Assembly (NCBI RefSeq): GCF_018397995.1
Contig: NZ_BBQH01000010.1
Span: 105,656 to 169,655, forward strand
DNA length: 64,000 nt
Reading direction: 5' to 3'
Source of the DNA: Rhizomonospora bruguierae
GTDB taxonomy: Bacteria > Actinomycetota > Actinomycetes > Mycobacteriales > Micromonosporaceae
Shown here: piece by piece, positions 47,908 to 55,634 of the stretch
Layout: each line of letters starts with the position of its first letter
Numbering within the stretch: the first letter of the stretch is position 1
Program-made: the position numbers and the translations under genes
The notes under the pieces: generated by a model
Seen by the model: the letters and a program-made list of their open reading frames with translations, nothing else
Databases searched by the model: none
What the model was told of the DNA's origin: nothing

Positions 47908-48894
47908 ATGGACCTGGAGCTGCGCCATCTCAGGGTCGTCTGCGCGATCGCGGAGACGGGCAGCGTCACCAAGGCGGCCGCCGCCCTCGGGCTGGCCCAG
48001 CCGGCGCTGACCGCGCAGCTGCAACGCATCGAACGGACGCTCGGCGGCGCGCTGTTCGACCGCGACCGCCGCGGCGCCCGCCCCACCGCCCTGGGCGAAC
48101 TGGTGCTGGCCCGGGCCCGGGTGCTGCTGCCGGCGGTCAAGGGCCTCCAGGACGACGCGGCCCGGCTGGCCGGCAGCGGCGACCCCGGTGGCCCGCCCGG
48201 CCCCGGGCGGTTCCGCCTGGGCGTGACCAGCGGCCCGATCCTCGGCGGCCTGGTGCACCGGCTCGCCGCGGCGCACCCCCAGGCGCACATCACCACGCAG
48301 GCGTCGTTCTCCGTGTCGCGGCTGGCCGAGATGCTGCTCGCCGGCCGGCTCGACTTCGCCCTCGCCGGCGCCTGCGGCGACTCGCTGCCGGCCCCGGACC
48401 CGGGGCTGACCTGGCACGTCATCGGGGTCGACGCGGTGTTCCTGCTGATGTCGCGGCGGCACCCGATGGCCGGCCGGCGGGAGGTGAACCTGGCCGAACT
48501 GGCCGACGCCCGGTGGATGGCCGCGCCCGGCGACGGCTGCTTCGCCGACTGCTTCGCCGACGCCTGCGCCCGCGCCGGGTTCACCCCCCGGCACGTGCTG
48601 GAGATCGACATCCGGGGCGCGCAGGATTTGCTCGACTCCGGTGACGCGGTGGCGCTGTGCCAGTCCACCTTCCGGCCGCTGGACGGGCTGGTCACGGTGC
48701 CCATCACCGGGACGCCGCTGCGCTGGCGGCAACTGCTCGGCTGGCAGCCGGGCGGCCCGGCCGCCGGGGTCGCGCCGCGGGTGGTGGCGTACGCGTCCGA
48801 GTCCTATGCGGAGGCGATCGCCCGCAACGCCCGGTACACCGAGTGGCTGGCCGGGAACGAGGGCTTCGGGATCCAGCAGTTCGTACCCGTGTGA
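47908..48894 (+). CDS. LysR-family transcriptional regulator
   Basis: A 328-residue regulator. The N-terminal winged helix shows MDLELRHLRVVCAIAETGSV, TKAAAALGLAQPALTAQLQR and LFDRDRRGARPTALGE; the effector domain has SGPILGGLVHRLA and AGRLDFALAG. ATG at 47908 follows TACCGT by six bases, a leaderless pattern, and is preferred over an upstream start. It may act on the divergent DUF2231 gene or on the peptide/oxygenase pair 107 bases downstream; the sequence does not decide between them. Confidence 0.92.
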   Translation: MDLELRHLRVVCAIAETGSVTKAAAALGLAQPALTAQLQRIERTLGGALFDRDRRGARPTALGELVLARARVLLPAVKGLQDDAARLAGSGDPGGPPGPGRFRLGVTSGPILGGLVHRLAAAHPQAHITTQASFSVSRLAEMLLAGRLDFALAGACGDSLPAPDPGLTWHVIGVDAVFLLMSRRHPMAGRREVNLAELADARWMAAPGDGCFADCFADACARAGFTPRHVLEIDIRGAQDLLDSGDAVALCQSTFRPLDGLVTVPITGTPLRWRQLLGWQPGGPAAGVAPRVVAYASESYAEAIARNARYTEWLAGNEGFGIQQFVPV

Positions 48895-49000
48895 ACCCCT
48901 CCGCGCGGGGAAGGGTAACGGGCCACGTGTAAAGGGCCACGGCGCCGGGCACTAGCGCGACGACGAATCGCAGCGGTTCCCGACGACGTGGAGGATTTTC

Positions 49001-49381
49001 ATGAGGCTCGACGACGACGACATCGCCACCAGCGGGGTTGGCGGGCTCGGCGAGGGTCCGGCGGACGGCGGGGCCAACCCCACCGGCGCCGACGGCGGCG
49101 CGGACGGGGTGGCCGACGCCGAGGGCGAGGGCCCGGCGGACGGCGGCGCGAACCCGGCCGGCCGGGACGGCGGCGCGGACGGCACCGCCGACGGCGGGCC
49201 CGCGGACACCGCGGCCGACGCCGGGCCCGCGGACTTCGCCGCCGACGGCGGCCCCATGGACAGCCCGGCCGACGGCGGGCCGGTCGACGACGGCGCGACC
49301 GGCGGCGAGGGCCCGGCCGACGGCGGCGCCAACCCGGCCGGCATGGACGGCGGCGCGGACGGTGGCGCGCGGCAGCCGTGA
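49001..49381 (+). CDS. Repetitive Gly/Ala/Asp/Pro peptide, putative modified-peptide precursor
   Basis: A 126-residue acidic peptide. After a short N-terminal segment (MRLDDDDIATSGVGG) it carries three near-identical 20-residue repeats, GEGPADGGANPxGxDGGADG at 17-36, 42-61 and 102-121, with related ADGGP units between. It has no Cys, Lys, Trp, Tyr or His. GGAGG lies six bases before the ATG. Its stop overlaps the GTG of a JmjC/cupin oxygenase (GTGA), so the two are made together. Leader plus core repeats beside a hydroxylase resembles a RiPP precursor; no family is recognised, so this is inference. A structural or metal-binding role is possible. Confidence 0.75.
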   Translation: MRLDDDDIATSGVGGLGEGPADGGANPTGADGGADGVADAEGEGPADGGANPAGRDGGADGTADGGPADTAADAGPADFAADGGPMDSPADGGPVDDGATGGEGPADGGANPAGMDGGADGGARQP

Positions 49382-50667
49382 CCCGGGTCGCCGTGAACGA
49401 GGACGCGACGGTGCCGGGCGGTCCCGACCGTCCGGCACTGCGCCGCTGCGTGTCGGTCGAGCCCGGTGCGTTCGCCGAGGGGTACTGGGGCCGCGAGGCG
49501 CTGCTGTCCGCCGGCGCCGACGTGCACTCCCGCTTCGCCGACCTGCTCAGCGTCGACGACGTGGACGAACTGCTGTCCCGGCGCGGGCTGCGCACACCGT
49601 TCCTGCGCCTGGCCGACCGGGGCCGGGTGGTGCCCGGCCGGGAGTTCACCGGACCGGGCGGCGCCGGCGCCGAGATCTCCGACCAGGTGCTGGACGAGCG
49701 GGTGCTCGCCCGGTACGCGTCCGGGGCCACGGTCGTGCTCCAGGGGCTGCACCGGCTGTGGCCGCCGCTGGCCGCGTTCGCCGGCCAACTCGCCCGCGAC
49801 CTGGGCGCGCCCGTCCAGGTCAACGCGTACCTGACGCCGCCGCAGAGCCAGGGCTTCGCCACCCACTACGACACCCACGACGTGTTCGTCCTCCAGGTGG
49901 CGGGGCGCAAGCGGTGGCGGATCCACCGGCCGGTGCTGCCCGAGCCGCTGGAGGCGCAGGCGTGGGGCGGCCGCGCCGGCGAGGTCGCCGCCGTGGCGGA
50001 CGGCGAGCCCGAACTGGACGTGGACCTCGAACCGGGCGACGCGCTGTACCTGCCGCGCGGCTGGCTGCACTCCGCGCAGGCGCTCGGCGAGCGGACCCTG
50101 CACCTCACCTGCGGCATCCGGGCGCTGACCCGGTACGCGCTGGTCGAGGCGCTGGCCGGGCTCGCCGCCGAGCACCGGTCACTGCGCGCGGGCTTCCCGA
50201 TGGGGCTGGACCTGTCCGATCCGGATCAGCTCACCGCGCCGCTGGCGCAGACCGTGGCGGCGCTGCGCGACTGGCTCGGCACCGTCGAGCCGGCCACCGT
50301 CGCCGAACGGCTCCGCCCCCGGGTGTGGTCCGCCACCCGGCCCGACCCGATCCGCCCGGTCGCCCAGGCCGCGGCCGCGGCCGGCGCGGACGCCGAGACG
50401 TTGATCGAACCCCGGCGGGGCCTGCGCTGGCGCCTCGACGGCGCGGACGGCGGGGTGGCACCCGGCCGGGTGGCCCTGCGCCTGCCCGACCGCACGGTCA
50501 CGTTCCCGGCCTTCTGCGCGGCGGCGCTGCGCGCCGCGCTGACCGCGAACGATCCGGTCCGGGTCGGCGACCTGCCCGGCCTGGACGACGACCACGACCG
50601 CGTCGTCCTCGCCCGGCGCCTGCTCCGCGAGGCGGTCGCCGTCCCCGCCGAGAAACCCGTTCCGTGA
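49378..50667 (+). CDS. JmjC/cupin-4 2-oxoglutarate-type oxygenase
   Basis: A 429-residue protein of the cupin-4 group (YcfD, MINA53 and NO66 type ribosomal oxygenases). The iron site is His163 and Asp165 in GFATHYDTHDVFVLQ and His231 in LPRGWLHSAQ; GRKRWRIHRP supplies the conserved Lys/Arg region after the first strand, and VNAYLTPPQSQG precedes the site. A C-terminal winged-helix-like region follows. Known relatives hydroxylate Arg or His of ribosomal proteins; here its partner is probably the repetitive peptide encoded immediately upstream, with a four-base overlap. Target residue unknown. Confidence 0.88.
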   Translation: MTRVAVNEDATVPGGPDRPALRRCVSVEPGAFAEGYWGREALLSAGADVHSRFADLLSVDDVDELLSRRGLRTPFLRLADRGRVVPGREFTGPGGAGAEISDQVLDERVLARYASGATVVLQGLHRLWPPLAAFAGQLARDLGAPVQVNAYLTPPQSQGFATHYDTHDVFVLQVAGRKRWRIHRPVLPEPLEAQAWGGRAGEVAAVADGEPELDVDLEPGDALYLPRGWLHSAQALGERTLHLTCGIRALTRYALVEALAGLAAEHRSLRAGFPMGLDLSDPDQLTAPLAQTVAALRDWLGTVEPATVAERLRPRVWSATRPDPIRPVAQAAAAAGADAETLIEPRRGLRWRLDGADGGVAPGRVALRLPDRTVTFPAFCAAALRAALTANDPVRVGDLPGLDDDHDRVVLARRLLREAVAVPAEKPVP

Positions 50668-50668
50668 C

Positions 50669-51310
50669 TCAGCCCGGCTCGACCACCGCCGGGTGGCGCG
50701 GGTCGTCGACGCGCACCACGAGGTCCGCGAAGGAGCCGGGGGCCACCTCGTCGGTGTAGCGGGCGAACGCGGGCAGGGTCCACGCCTCGTCCGGGTCGGT
50801 GCGGCGGGCGAGGGCGGCCGGCGACATGGCCAGGTGCACCGCGTACTCGAACGGCAGCCCGCCGCCGAGCAGCAGCGGACCGCTGACCAGCAGCACGCCG
50901 CCGGCGGGCAGGTCCACATACGCGGCGCGGGCGGACCGGTCGGTGCGCGGGTTCCACAGCGCCGGCAGGATCTTGCCGGTACCGCCGGGCCCCAGCGGGT
51001 CGAGGACCTCCCGGCGTAGGCCGGCCTCGTCGAACCAGCCGGTGTAGTAGTTGTCCGGGTCGGTGCGGCCGAACTCGAAGCGCAGCGACGCGGGGCGCAG
51101 GAAGTCCGCGGTGCGCACGTGCAGGGCCGGCCGGCCGCGCACCCGCAGCGGGTCGATCAGTGCCTCGGCTAGCGCGTCGGGGCGGGTCGCGGGGGCACCG
51201 TCGAGGGCCACCCGGAGCCGTCCCGCGGGGTCGCTGCCCGCCACGCTCCCGGCCAGGCGGTCGGCCAGTTCGGCTACCAGGGTGGCGAAGGAGACGGGTC
51301 GGGCGCGCAC
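50669..51310 (-). CDS. Uridine-kinase-like protein with degenerate P-loop
   Basis: A 213-residue protein that follows the uridine/panthothenate kinase layout: LRVALDGAPATRPDALAEAL at the N-terminus, VRTADFLRPASLRFEFGRTD, and the C-terminal ARYTDEVAPGSFADLVVRVD. The first segment sits where the Walker A loop should be but lacks the GxxxxGK(S/T) lysine, so ordinary ATP binding is doubtful. I recall similar actinobacterial proteins annotated as uridine kinase. It ends one base from the convergent oxygenase gene. CAGGAT ends six bases before the GTG. Confidence 0.75.
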   Translation of the reverse strand: MRARPVSFATLVAELADRLAGSVAGSDPAGRLRVALDGAPATRPDALAEALIDPLRVRGRPALHVRTADFLRPASLRFEFGRTDPDNYYTGWFDEAGLRREVLDPLGPGGTGKILPALWNPRTDRSARAAYVDLPAGGVLLVSGPLLLGGGLPFEYAVHLAMSPAALARRTDPDEAWTLPAFARYTDEVAPGSFADLVVRVDDPRHPAVVEPG

Positions 51311-51390
51311 GGCTCCATCCTGCCCCCTGGCCCTGCTTCCACCCCGGCTGCGGGCGTCGTGCCGGCCGTGGGTCGCGGCGGGTCTCCCGG

Positions 51391-52212
51391 CTACCCGGCC
51401 CGGCCGGCGCGCTGGCGGGCGGCCTCGTACAGGGCGATGCCGCCGGCCGTGGCGGCGTTCAGCGAGCTGGCCGCCCCGCCGATCGGGATGCGGGCCAGCG
51501 CGTCACAGGCGCCGCGCCAGGCGGCGCTCAGGCCACTGGTCTCGTTGCCCACCAGCAGCAGCGTGGGCCGGGTGAGATCCACCGCGGACAGCTCCCGCTC
51601 CCCCGCCTCGTCGGTGCCGACGATCTGTGCCGGTACCCCGCCGGCGCGCAGGCCGGCGACCCAATCGAGCACGTCGCCGTGGCCCGACGCGCGCACCACG
51701 GGCACCGCGAACAGCGAACCGGTGGACGCGCGGACCGCGCGGGGGTCGTACGGGTCGGCGGCGTGACCGGTGACCACGAGCCCGGCGGCGCCGAACGCGT
51801 CGGCCGAGCGGACCAGGGTGCCGATGTTGCCCGGACTGGTGGGACGGTCGAACACGACCGCGAGCAGGTCCGGCGCGGCGGGGACGCGGGCCAGGTCGTC
51901 CGGCGGGAGGGCGACGACGGCGACCAGTTCCGGCAGCCCCTCGTCCTTGTCGCCGAGTTCGGCGAGCAGGTCGGGGGCGAGGGCGTAGCGGGGCGCGTCC
52001 ACCCGGTCGAGCAGGTCGGCCGCCCAGCGGGACGGCCGACGGGCGGCGTCGTGCAGCAGCGCCCGCACCGGCCAGCCGCGCCGCACCGCGAGCCCGATCG
52101 GGCGTACCCCCTGGACCAGGAACTCGCCGGCGCGCTGCCGCTTGGCGCGGTTGCGCAGCAGCGCCTCCCACTGCTGGAACCGGGCGTTGCGGGTACTGAC
52201 CGGAAGCGACAT
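51391..52212 (-). CDS. SpoU/TrmH-family RNA 2'-O-methyltransferase
   Basis: A 273-residue SPOUT methyltransferase. An N-terminal L30e-like substrate-binding region (about 1-105, GEFLVQGVRPIGLAV) precedes the knotted catalytic domain with FDRPTSPGNIGTLVRSADAF (motif 1), LLLVGNETSGLS (motif 2) and IPIGGAASSLNAATAGGIAL (motif 3). The target, rRNA or tRNA, is not evident. The ATG at 52212 is preceded by AATAATTCC, which could be an A+T-rich -10 element. It is divergent from the Rieske fusion gene, 54 bases away. Confidence 0.9.
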   Translation of the reverse strand: MSLPVSTRNARFQQWEALLRNRAKRQRAGEFLVQGVRPIGLAVRRGWPVRALLHDAARRPSRWAADLLDRVDAPRYALAPDLLAELGDKDEGLPELVAVVALPPDDLARVPAAPDLLAVVFDRPTSPGNIGTLVRSADAFGAAGLVVTGHAADPYDPRAVRASTGSLFAVPVVRASGHGDVLDWVAGLRAGGVPAQIVGTDEAGERELSAVDLTRPTLLLVGNETSGLSAAWRGACDALARIPIGGAASSLNAATAGGIALYEAARQRAGRAG

Positions 52213-52266
52213 CACCGGAATTATTCCGCCCTCGTTTCGACCGGTGGGCAGCGGGAACCGGGGGGC

Positions 52267-53154
52267 ATGTCGGAAGCTCAGGTACTCACCAAACTGGAGC
52301 AGGCGTCCGGGCTGGACCCGGCGAGCGAGCGCGTGCGCCAGGCGGTCGATTCGGTGATCCGCCCCCAGCGGCTGCGGGACGCGCTGCACGGGGTCTGGCT
52401 GGGTCACCCGCTGCACCCGGCGATGGTGCAGGCGCCGGTGGGCGCGTGGATGGCGACGGCGGTGCTGGACGCGCTGCCGGACCGGCGGTTCCCCGGCCGG
52501 ATGTCCGGCATGGAACGGGCCGCCACCGCACTGACCGGCTTCGGTGTGGCCACCGCGGTGCCCAGCGCCGTCGCGGGCTGGACCGACTTCTCCACGCTCT
52601 CCCGGGAGCAGCAGCGCGTCGGGCTGGTGCACGCGGTGAGCAATCTGATCGCCGTCGGCCTGTACACCGGCTCGTTCGTCGCCCGCCTCGCCGGCCGCCG
52701 CCGGGCCGGCAAGGCGCTGGCGTACGCGGGCATGGGCATCGCCAGCCTGGGCGCCTACCTCGGCGGCCACATGGCGTACGGGCTGGGTGCCGGAGTCAAC
52801 CACTCGATTGCGGACCTGCGCCACCTGCCGGACGGCTGGCAGCCCCTGGTCCGCTTCAGCGAACTGCCGGACGGCGAGCCCACCGTCCGCCGGATGGGCG
52901 AGGTGCCGGTGCTGGTCTACCGGCAGGGCGCCGAGGTGACCGTGCTGATGGAACGCTGCGGGCACCAGAGCGGCCCGCTCGGCGAGGGCCAGGTGGTCCG
53001 CGACGGCGGCGACCCCTGCGTGGTCTGCCCCTGGCACGGCAGCGTGTTCCGGCTGCGCGATGGCGCGGTCATGCACGGCCCCGCCGCCACCGACCAACCG
53101 GTCCTGGCCAGCCGGATCTCCGAGGACGGGCTGGTCGAGGCGCGCCTGCCGTAG
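52267..53154 (+). CDS. DUF2231-Rieske [2Fe-2S] fusion membrane protein
   Basis: A 295-residue protein. Residues about 40-180 form a DUF2231 membrane region with four helices (GVWLGHPLHPAMVQAPVGAW, DFSTLSREQQRVGLVHAVSN); the C-terminal 100 residues are a Rieske domain with ERCGHQSGPLGEG and CVVCPWHGSVFRL giving the two-Cys, two-His cluster. It probably passes electrons at the membrane. A small protein and a ThDP enzyme follow on the same strand. ATG at 52267 is preceded by GGGGG. This is the second DUF2231 protein within five kilobases. Confidence 0.9.
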   Translation: MSEAQVLTKLEQASGLDPASERVRQAVDSVIRPQRLRDALHGVWLGHPLHPAMVQAPVGAWMATAVLDALPDRRFPGRMSGMERAATALTGFGVATAVPSAVAGWTDFSTLSREQQRVGLVHAVSNLIAVGLYTGSFVARLAGRRRAGKALAYAGMGIASLGAYLGGHMAYGLGAGVNHSIADLRHLPDGWQPLVRFSELPDGEPTVRRMGEVPVLVYRQGAEVTVLMERCGHQSGPLGEGQVVRDGGDPCVVCPWHGSVFRLRDGAVMHGPAATDQPVLASRISEDGLVEARLP

Positions 53155-53188
53155 GTGTGAGCCGGCCCACCGCGGGTACGCCCGCTGC

Positions 53189-53374
53189 ATGACCGACAAC
53201 GACACCAGCGAGCGCCAATCGGCACAGGCGTACCGCACGGGCGCCGAGCAGCCGTGGGAGCCGGAGGACCTGGCCGTGGCCGAGGGGCGCGACCCGACAC
53301 CGGACAACGTGGAGCGGGCCCGCCAGGAACTGGACGAGGACGGGCCGTCCGCGATCGAGAAGACGGTGCCCTAG
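53189..53374 (+). CDS. Small hydrophilic protein before the ThDP enzyme
   Basis: A 61-residue hydrophilic protein with no recognised motif: an acidic, Glu/Pro-containing sequence (EDLAVAEGRDPTPDNVERAR) that is probably disordered or helical. It stops with TAG directly before the ATG of the ThDP enzyme, a zero-base junction implying coupled translation, and lies 34 bases after the Rieske gene. Conserved position, not sequence, supports that it is real; a role as partner of the enzyme is speculation. Confidence 0.65.
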   Translation: MTDNDTSERQSAQAYRTGAEQPWEPEDLAVAEGRDPTPDNVERARQELDEDGPSAIEKTVP

Positions 53375-55180
53375 ATGGCGCGGCTCGTCGCGGATGTCAT
53401 CGTCGACCGGCTGCGGGCCTGGGGCGTCCGGCGCGTTTTCGGGTACCCGGGCGACGGCGTCGACCCGGTGCTGGGCGCCCTGCGCCGCGCCGGCGGGGAC
53501 CCCGTCTTCGTGCAGGCCCGGCACGGGGAGAACGCGGCGTTCATGGCGACCGGCCACGCCAAGTACACCGGCGAGGTGGGCGTGTGCATGTCCACCCAGG
53601 GCCCCGGCGCGGTGCATCTGCTCAACGGCCTGTACGACGCCAAGCTGGACGGCAAGCCGGTGGTCGCCCTGGTCGGCCAGCGGACCACGCCGATTCTGGG
53701 CGGCACGCACCAGCAGGAGATCGAGCTGAACCGGTTGTTCGCCGACCCGTGCCCGCAGTTCGTGCAGACCGCGCACGCGCCGGAGCACGTGCCATCGATG
53801 ATCGACCGGGCGTTCCGCACGGCGCTGGCGACCCGCAGCCCCGCCTGCGTCATCGTGCCGCACGACGTGCAGTCCGCCGACGTGCCCGAGCCCCTGCCGC
53901 AGGCGTCCGGGGTGGTGCACGACAGCGCGGGGCACCGCCACGCCGAGGTGCTGCCCCGCGAGGAGGACCTGCGGGCCGCGGCCCGGGTGCTGATGGACGG
54001 CCAGCGGCTGGCGATCCTGGTCGGCCAGGGCGCGTACGGCGCCGCCGACCAGATCACCGCGCTGGCCGAGAAGCTCGACGCCGGGGTCGCGACGTCGCTG
54101 CTCGGCAAGCCAGTGCTGGACGAGCGGCTGCCGTTCCACACCGGCGTGATGGGTCACCTGGGCACCACCGCCAGCGCCAACCTGCTGGCCGGCTGCGACA
54201 CCCTGCTGCTGGTGGGCACCAACGACCCGTGGACCGAGTACTACCCGGAGCCCGGCCAGGCCCGGGCGGTGCAGATCGACATCGACGGCCGGCGGCTCGG
54301 CGCCCGGTACCCGGTGGAGGTGCCGCTGCTCGGCGACGCCGCACCGACCCTGCGCGCCCTGCTGGACCTGGTACGGCCGCGCCGCGCCCAGCCCTGGCGG
54401 ATGACGATCGAACGGGCCGTGGACGCCTGGCGCGAGACCGCGATCCTGCGGGCCGAGGCGCCCGCCGAGCCGCTCAACCCCCAGTTGGTGGTGCGCGAAC
54501 TGTCACCCCGCCTGCCCGACGACGTCGCCGTGTCGGTGGACGTGGGCTCGGTCACCTACTGGTACGCCCGGCACATCCAGTTGCCGGTGGGCGCGCCGGC
54601 GCACCTGTCCAGCACACTCGCCTCGATGGGGTCCGCGCTGCCGTACGGGATCGCCGCCAAACTCGCCCGCCCGGACCGCCCGGTCATCGCGCTCGCCGGG
54701 GACGGCGCGATGCAGATGAACGGCCTCGCCGAACTGATCACCGTGGCGGACCGGTGGCGCGGCTGGGCCGACCCCCGGTTCATCGTGTTGGTGCTGAACA
54801 ACCAGGATCTCGCGGAGGTCACCTGGGAGCAGCGCGAGATCGAGGGCGATCCCCGGCACGACGACTCCCAGCGCCTGCCCGACGTGCCGTACGCCCAGTG
54901 GGCGCGCCTGCTCGGCCTGCACGCCATCCGCCTGACCGACCCGTTTAGGGTCGGGTCGACCTGGGACGAAGCGCTGGCCGCCGACCGCCCCACGCTGATC
55001 GAGGCCGTGGTCGACCCGGCCGTGCCGCTGCTGCCGCCGGACCGCCCGTTCGAGATGATCGAGAAGATGTACCAGGGCTTGGCGCAGGAGGACGGCGCGG
55101 ACGGCCAGCGGGCCCGGGAGTACCTGCTCCGCGAGCGCGCCAGCGAGGGCCACGACGACACCGCCCGCCTCCCCGTCTGA
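53375..55180 (+). CDS. ThDP-dependent pyruvate oxidase/dehydrogenase-like enzyme
   Basis: A 601-residue enzyme of the acetolactate synthase/pyruvate oxidase group. FGYPGDGVDPVLGAL and ARHGENAAFMATGHAKYTG (catalytic Glu) open the pyrimidine-binding domain; a central FAD/transhydrogenase-like domain follows; GDGAMQMNGLAEL with VLNNQDL forms the diphosphate/magnesium motif. The fold and length resemble PoxB quinone-dependent pyruvate dehydrogenase, though the C-terminal helix that binds membranes in PoxB is not obvious. Location beside a Rieske membrane protein suggests an electron route to the membrane, an inference only. Confidence 0.9.
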   Translation: MARLVADVIVDRLRAWGVRRVFGYPGDGVDPVLGALRRAGGDPVFVQARHGENAAFMATGHAKYTGEVGVCMSTQGPGAVHLLNGLYDAKLDGKPVVALVGQRTTPILGGTHQQEIELNRLFADPCPQFVQTAHAPEHVPSMIDRAFRTALATRSPACVIVPHDVQSADVPEPLPQASGVVHDSAGHRHAEVLPREEDLRAAARVLMDGQRLAILVGQGAYGAADQITALAEKLDAGVATSLLGKPVLDERLPFHTGVMGHLGTTASANLLAGCDTLLLVGTNDPWTEYYPEPGQARAVQIDIDGRRLGARYPVEVPLLGDAAPTLRALLDLVRPRRAQPWRMTIERAVDAWRETAILRAEAPAEPLNPQLVVRELSPRLPDDVAVSVDVGSVTYWYARHIQLPVGAPAHLSSTLASMGSALPYGIAAKLARPDRPVIALAGDGAMQMNGLAELITVADRWRGWADPRFIVLVLNNQDLAEVTWEQREIEGDPRHDDSQRLPDVPYAQWARLLGLHAIRLTDPFRVGSTWDEALAADRPTLIEAVVDPAVPLLPPDRPFEMIEKMYQGLAQEDGADGQRAREYLLRERASEGHDDTARLPV

Positions 55181-55251
55181 TCGCCGGGCGGCGGGCCTCA
55201 GCGCTGGCGGGCACCATCGACCCAACGCGGCGGGAGAGCGGCGGCGGAGCC

Positions 55252-55545
55252 TCAGCGCGGCGGGCGGCGGCGGCCTCGGGTGAACAGGAGGACGGCGAGC
55301 ACGATGGCACCCACCACCACCAGGCAGCACACCACCGAGCCGCCGATGAAGCCGAAGCCGCCCCGGTAGTACGGACCACGCCGCACCGCCTCGCTCAGCC
55401 CGGAGCCGGCCGGGGTGGCCGCCCAGGCGGCGGCCGGCACCAGCAGCACCGCGGTCACCGTTGCCAGAACCGTCGCCACGGCCGGGCCCACGCGGGCCCG
55501 GCCGCGCGTCACGGCCCCCGTCATTTTCCGCATCAGAGTGGGCAC
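55252..55545 (-). CDS. Small exported or membrane-anchored protein
   Basis: A 97-residue protein with a signal-like helix (VATVLATVTAVLLVPAAAWA, cleavage possible after the second Ala run) and a C-terminal helix SVVCCLVVVGAIVLAVLLFT followed by a basic tail. Between them, about 25 Gly/Tyr/Phe-rich residues (RRGPYYRGGFGFIGG) would lie outside. No family is recognised. It is convergent with the ThDP enzyme gene and divergent from the GH88 gene. Confidence 0.6.
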   Translation of the reverse strand: MPTLMRKMTGAVTRGRARVGPAVATVLATVTAVLLVPAAAWAATPAGSGLSEAVRRGPYYRGGFGFIGGSVVCCLVVVGAIVLAVLLFTRGRRRPPR

Positions 55546-55598
55546 CGGTTCCTCTTTCCCCGCTCACGCAACCCCAACCGGCTTTCCGGGTCGCCCTC

Positions 55599-55627
55599 TT
55601 GTGCGCAGGAAAGCGCTTGCCTAGGGT
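55599..55627 (+). promoter_or_regulatory. Promoter of the GH88-SDR operon
   Basis: TTGTGC (55599-55604), a 17-base spacer and TAGGGT (55622-55627) make a good housekeeping-type promoter. The -10 box ends seven bases before the GH88 ATG, so the transcript is probably leaderless. Confidence 0.65.
55607..55622. promoter_or_regulatory. LacI-type operator inside the GH88 promoter
   Basis: AGGA-AAGCGCTT-GCCT is a 16-bp near-perfect palindrome with the AAGCGCTT core typical of LacI/CcpA-type sites. It fills the spacer and touches the -10 box, where a bound repressor would exclude RNA polymerase. No LacI regulator is encoded in the window. Confidence 0.65.
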
Positions 55628-55634
55628 GGCCGGC

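Noticed and set aside
49038-50759. Long plus-strand frame of 573 codons overlapping the repetitive peptide and oxygenase
   Set aside because: It is an Arg/Pro-rich frame shadow; the peptide and the oxygenase have ribosome sites, overlapping stop/start and an intact iron site.
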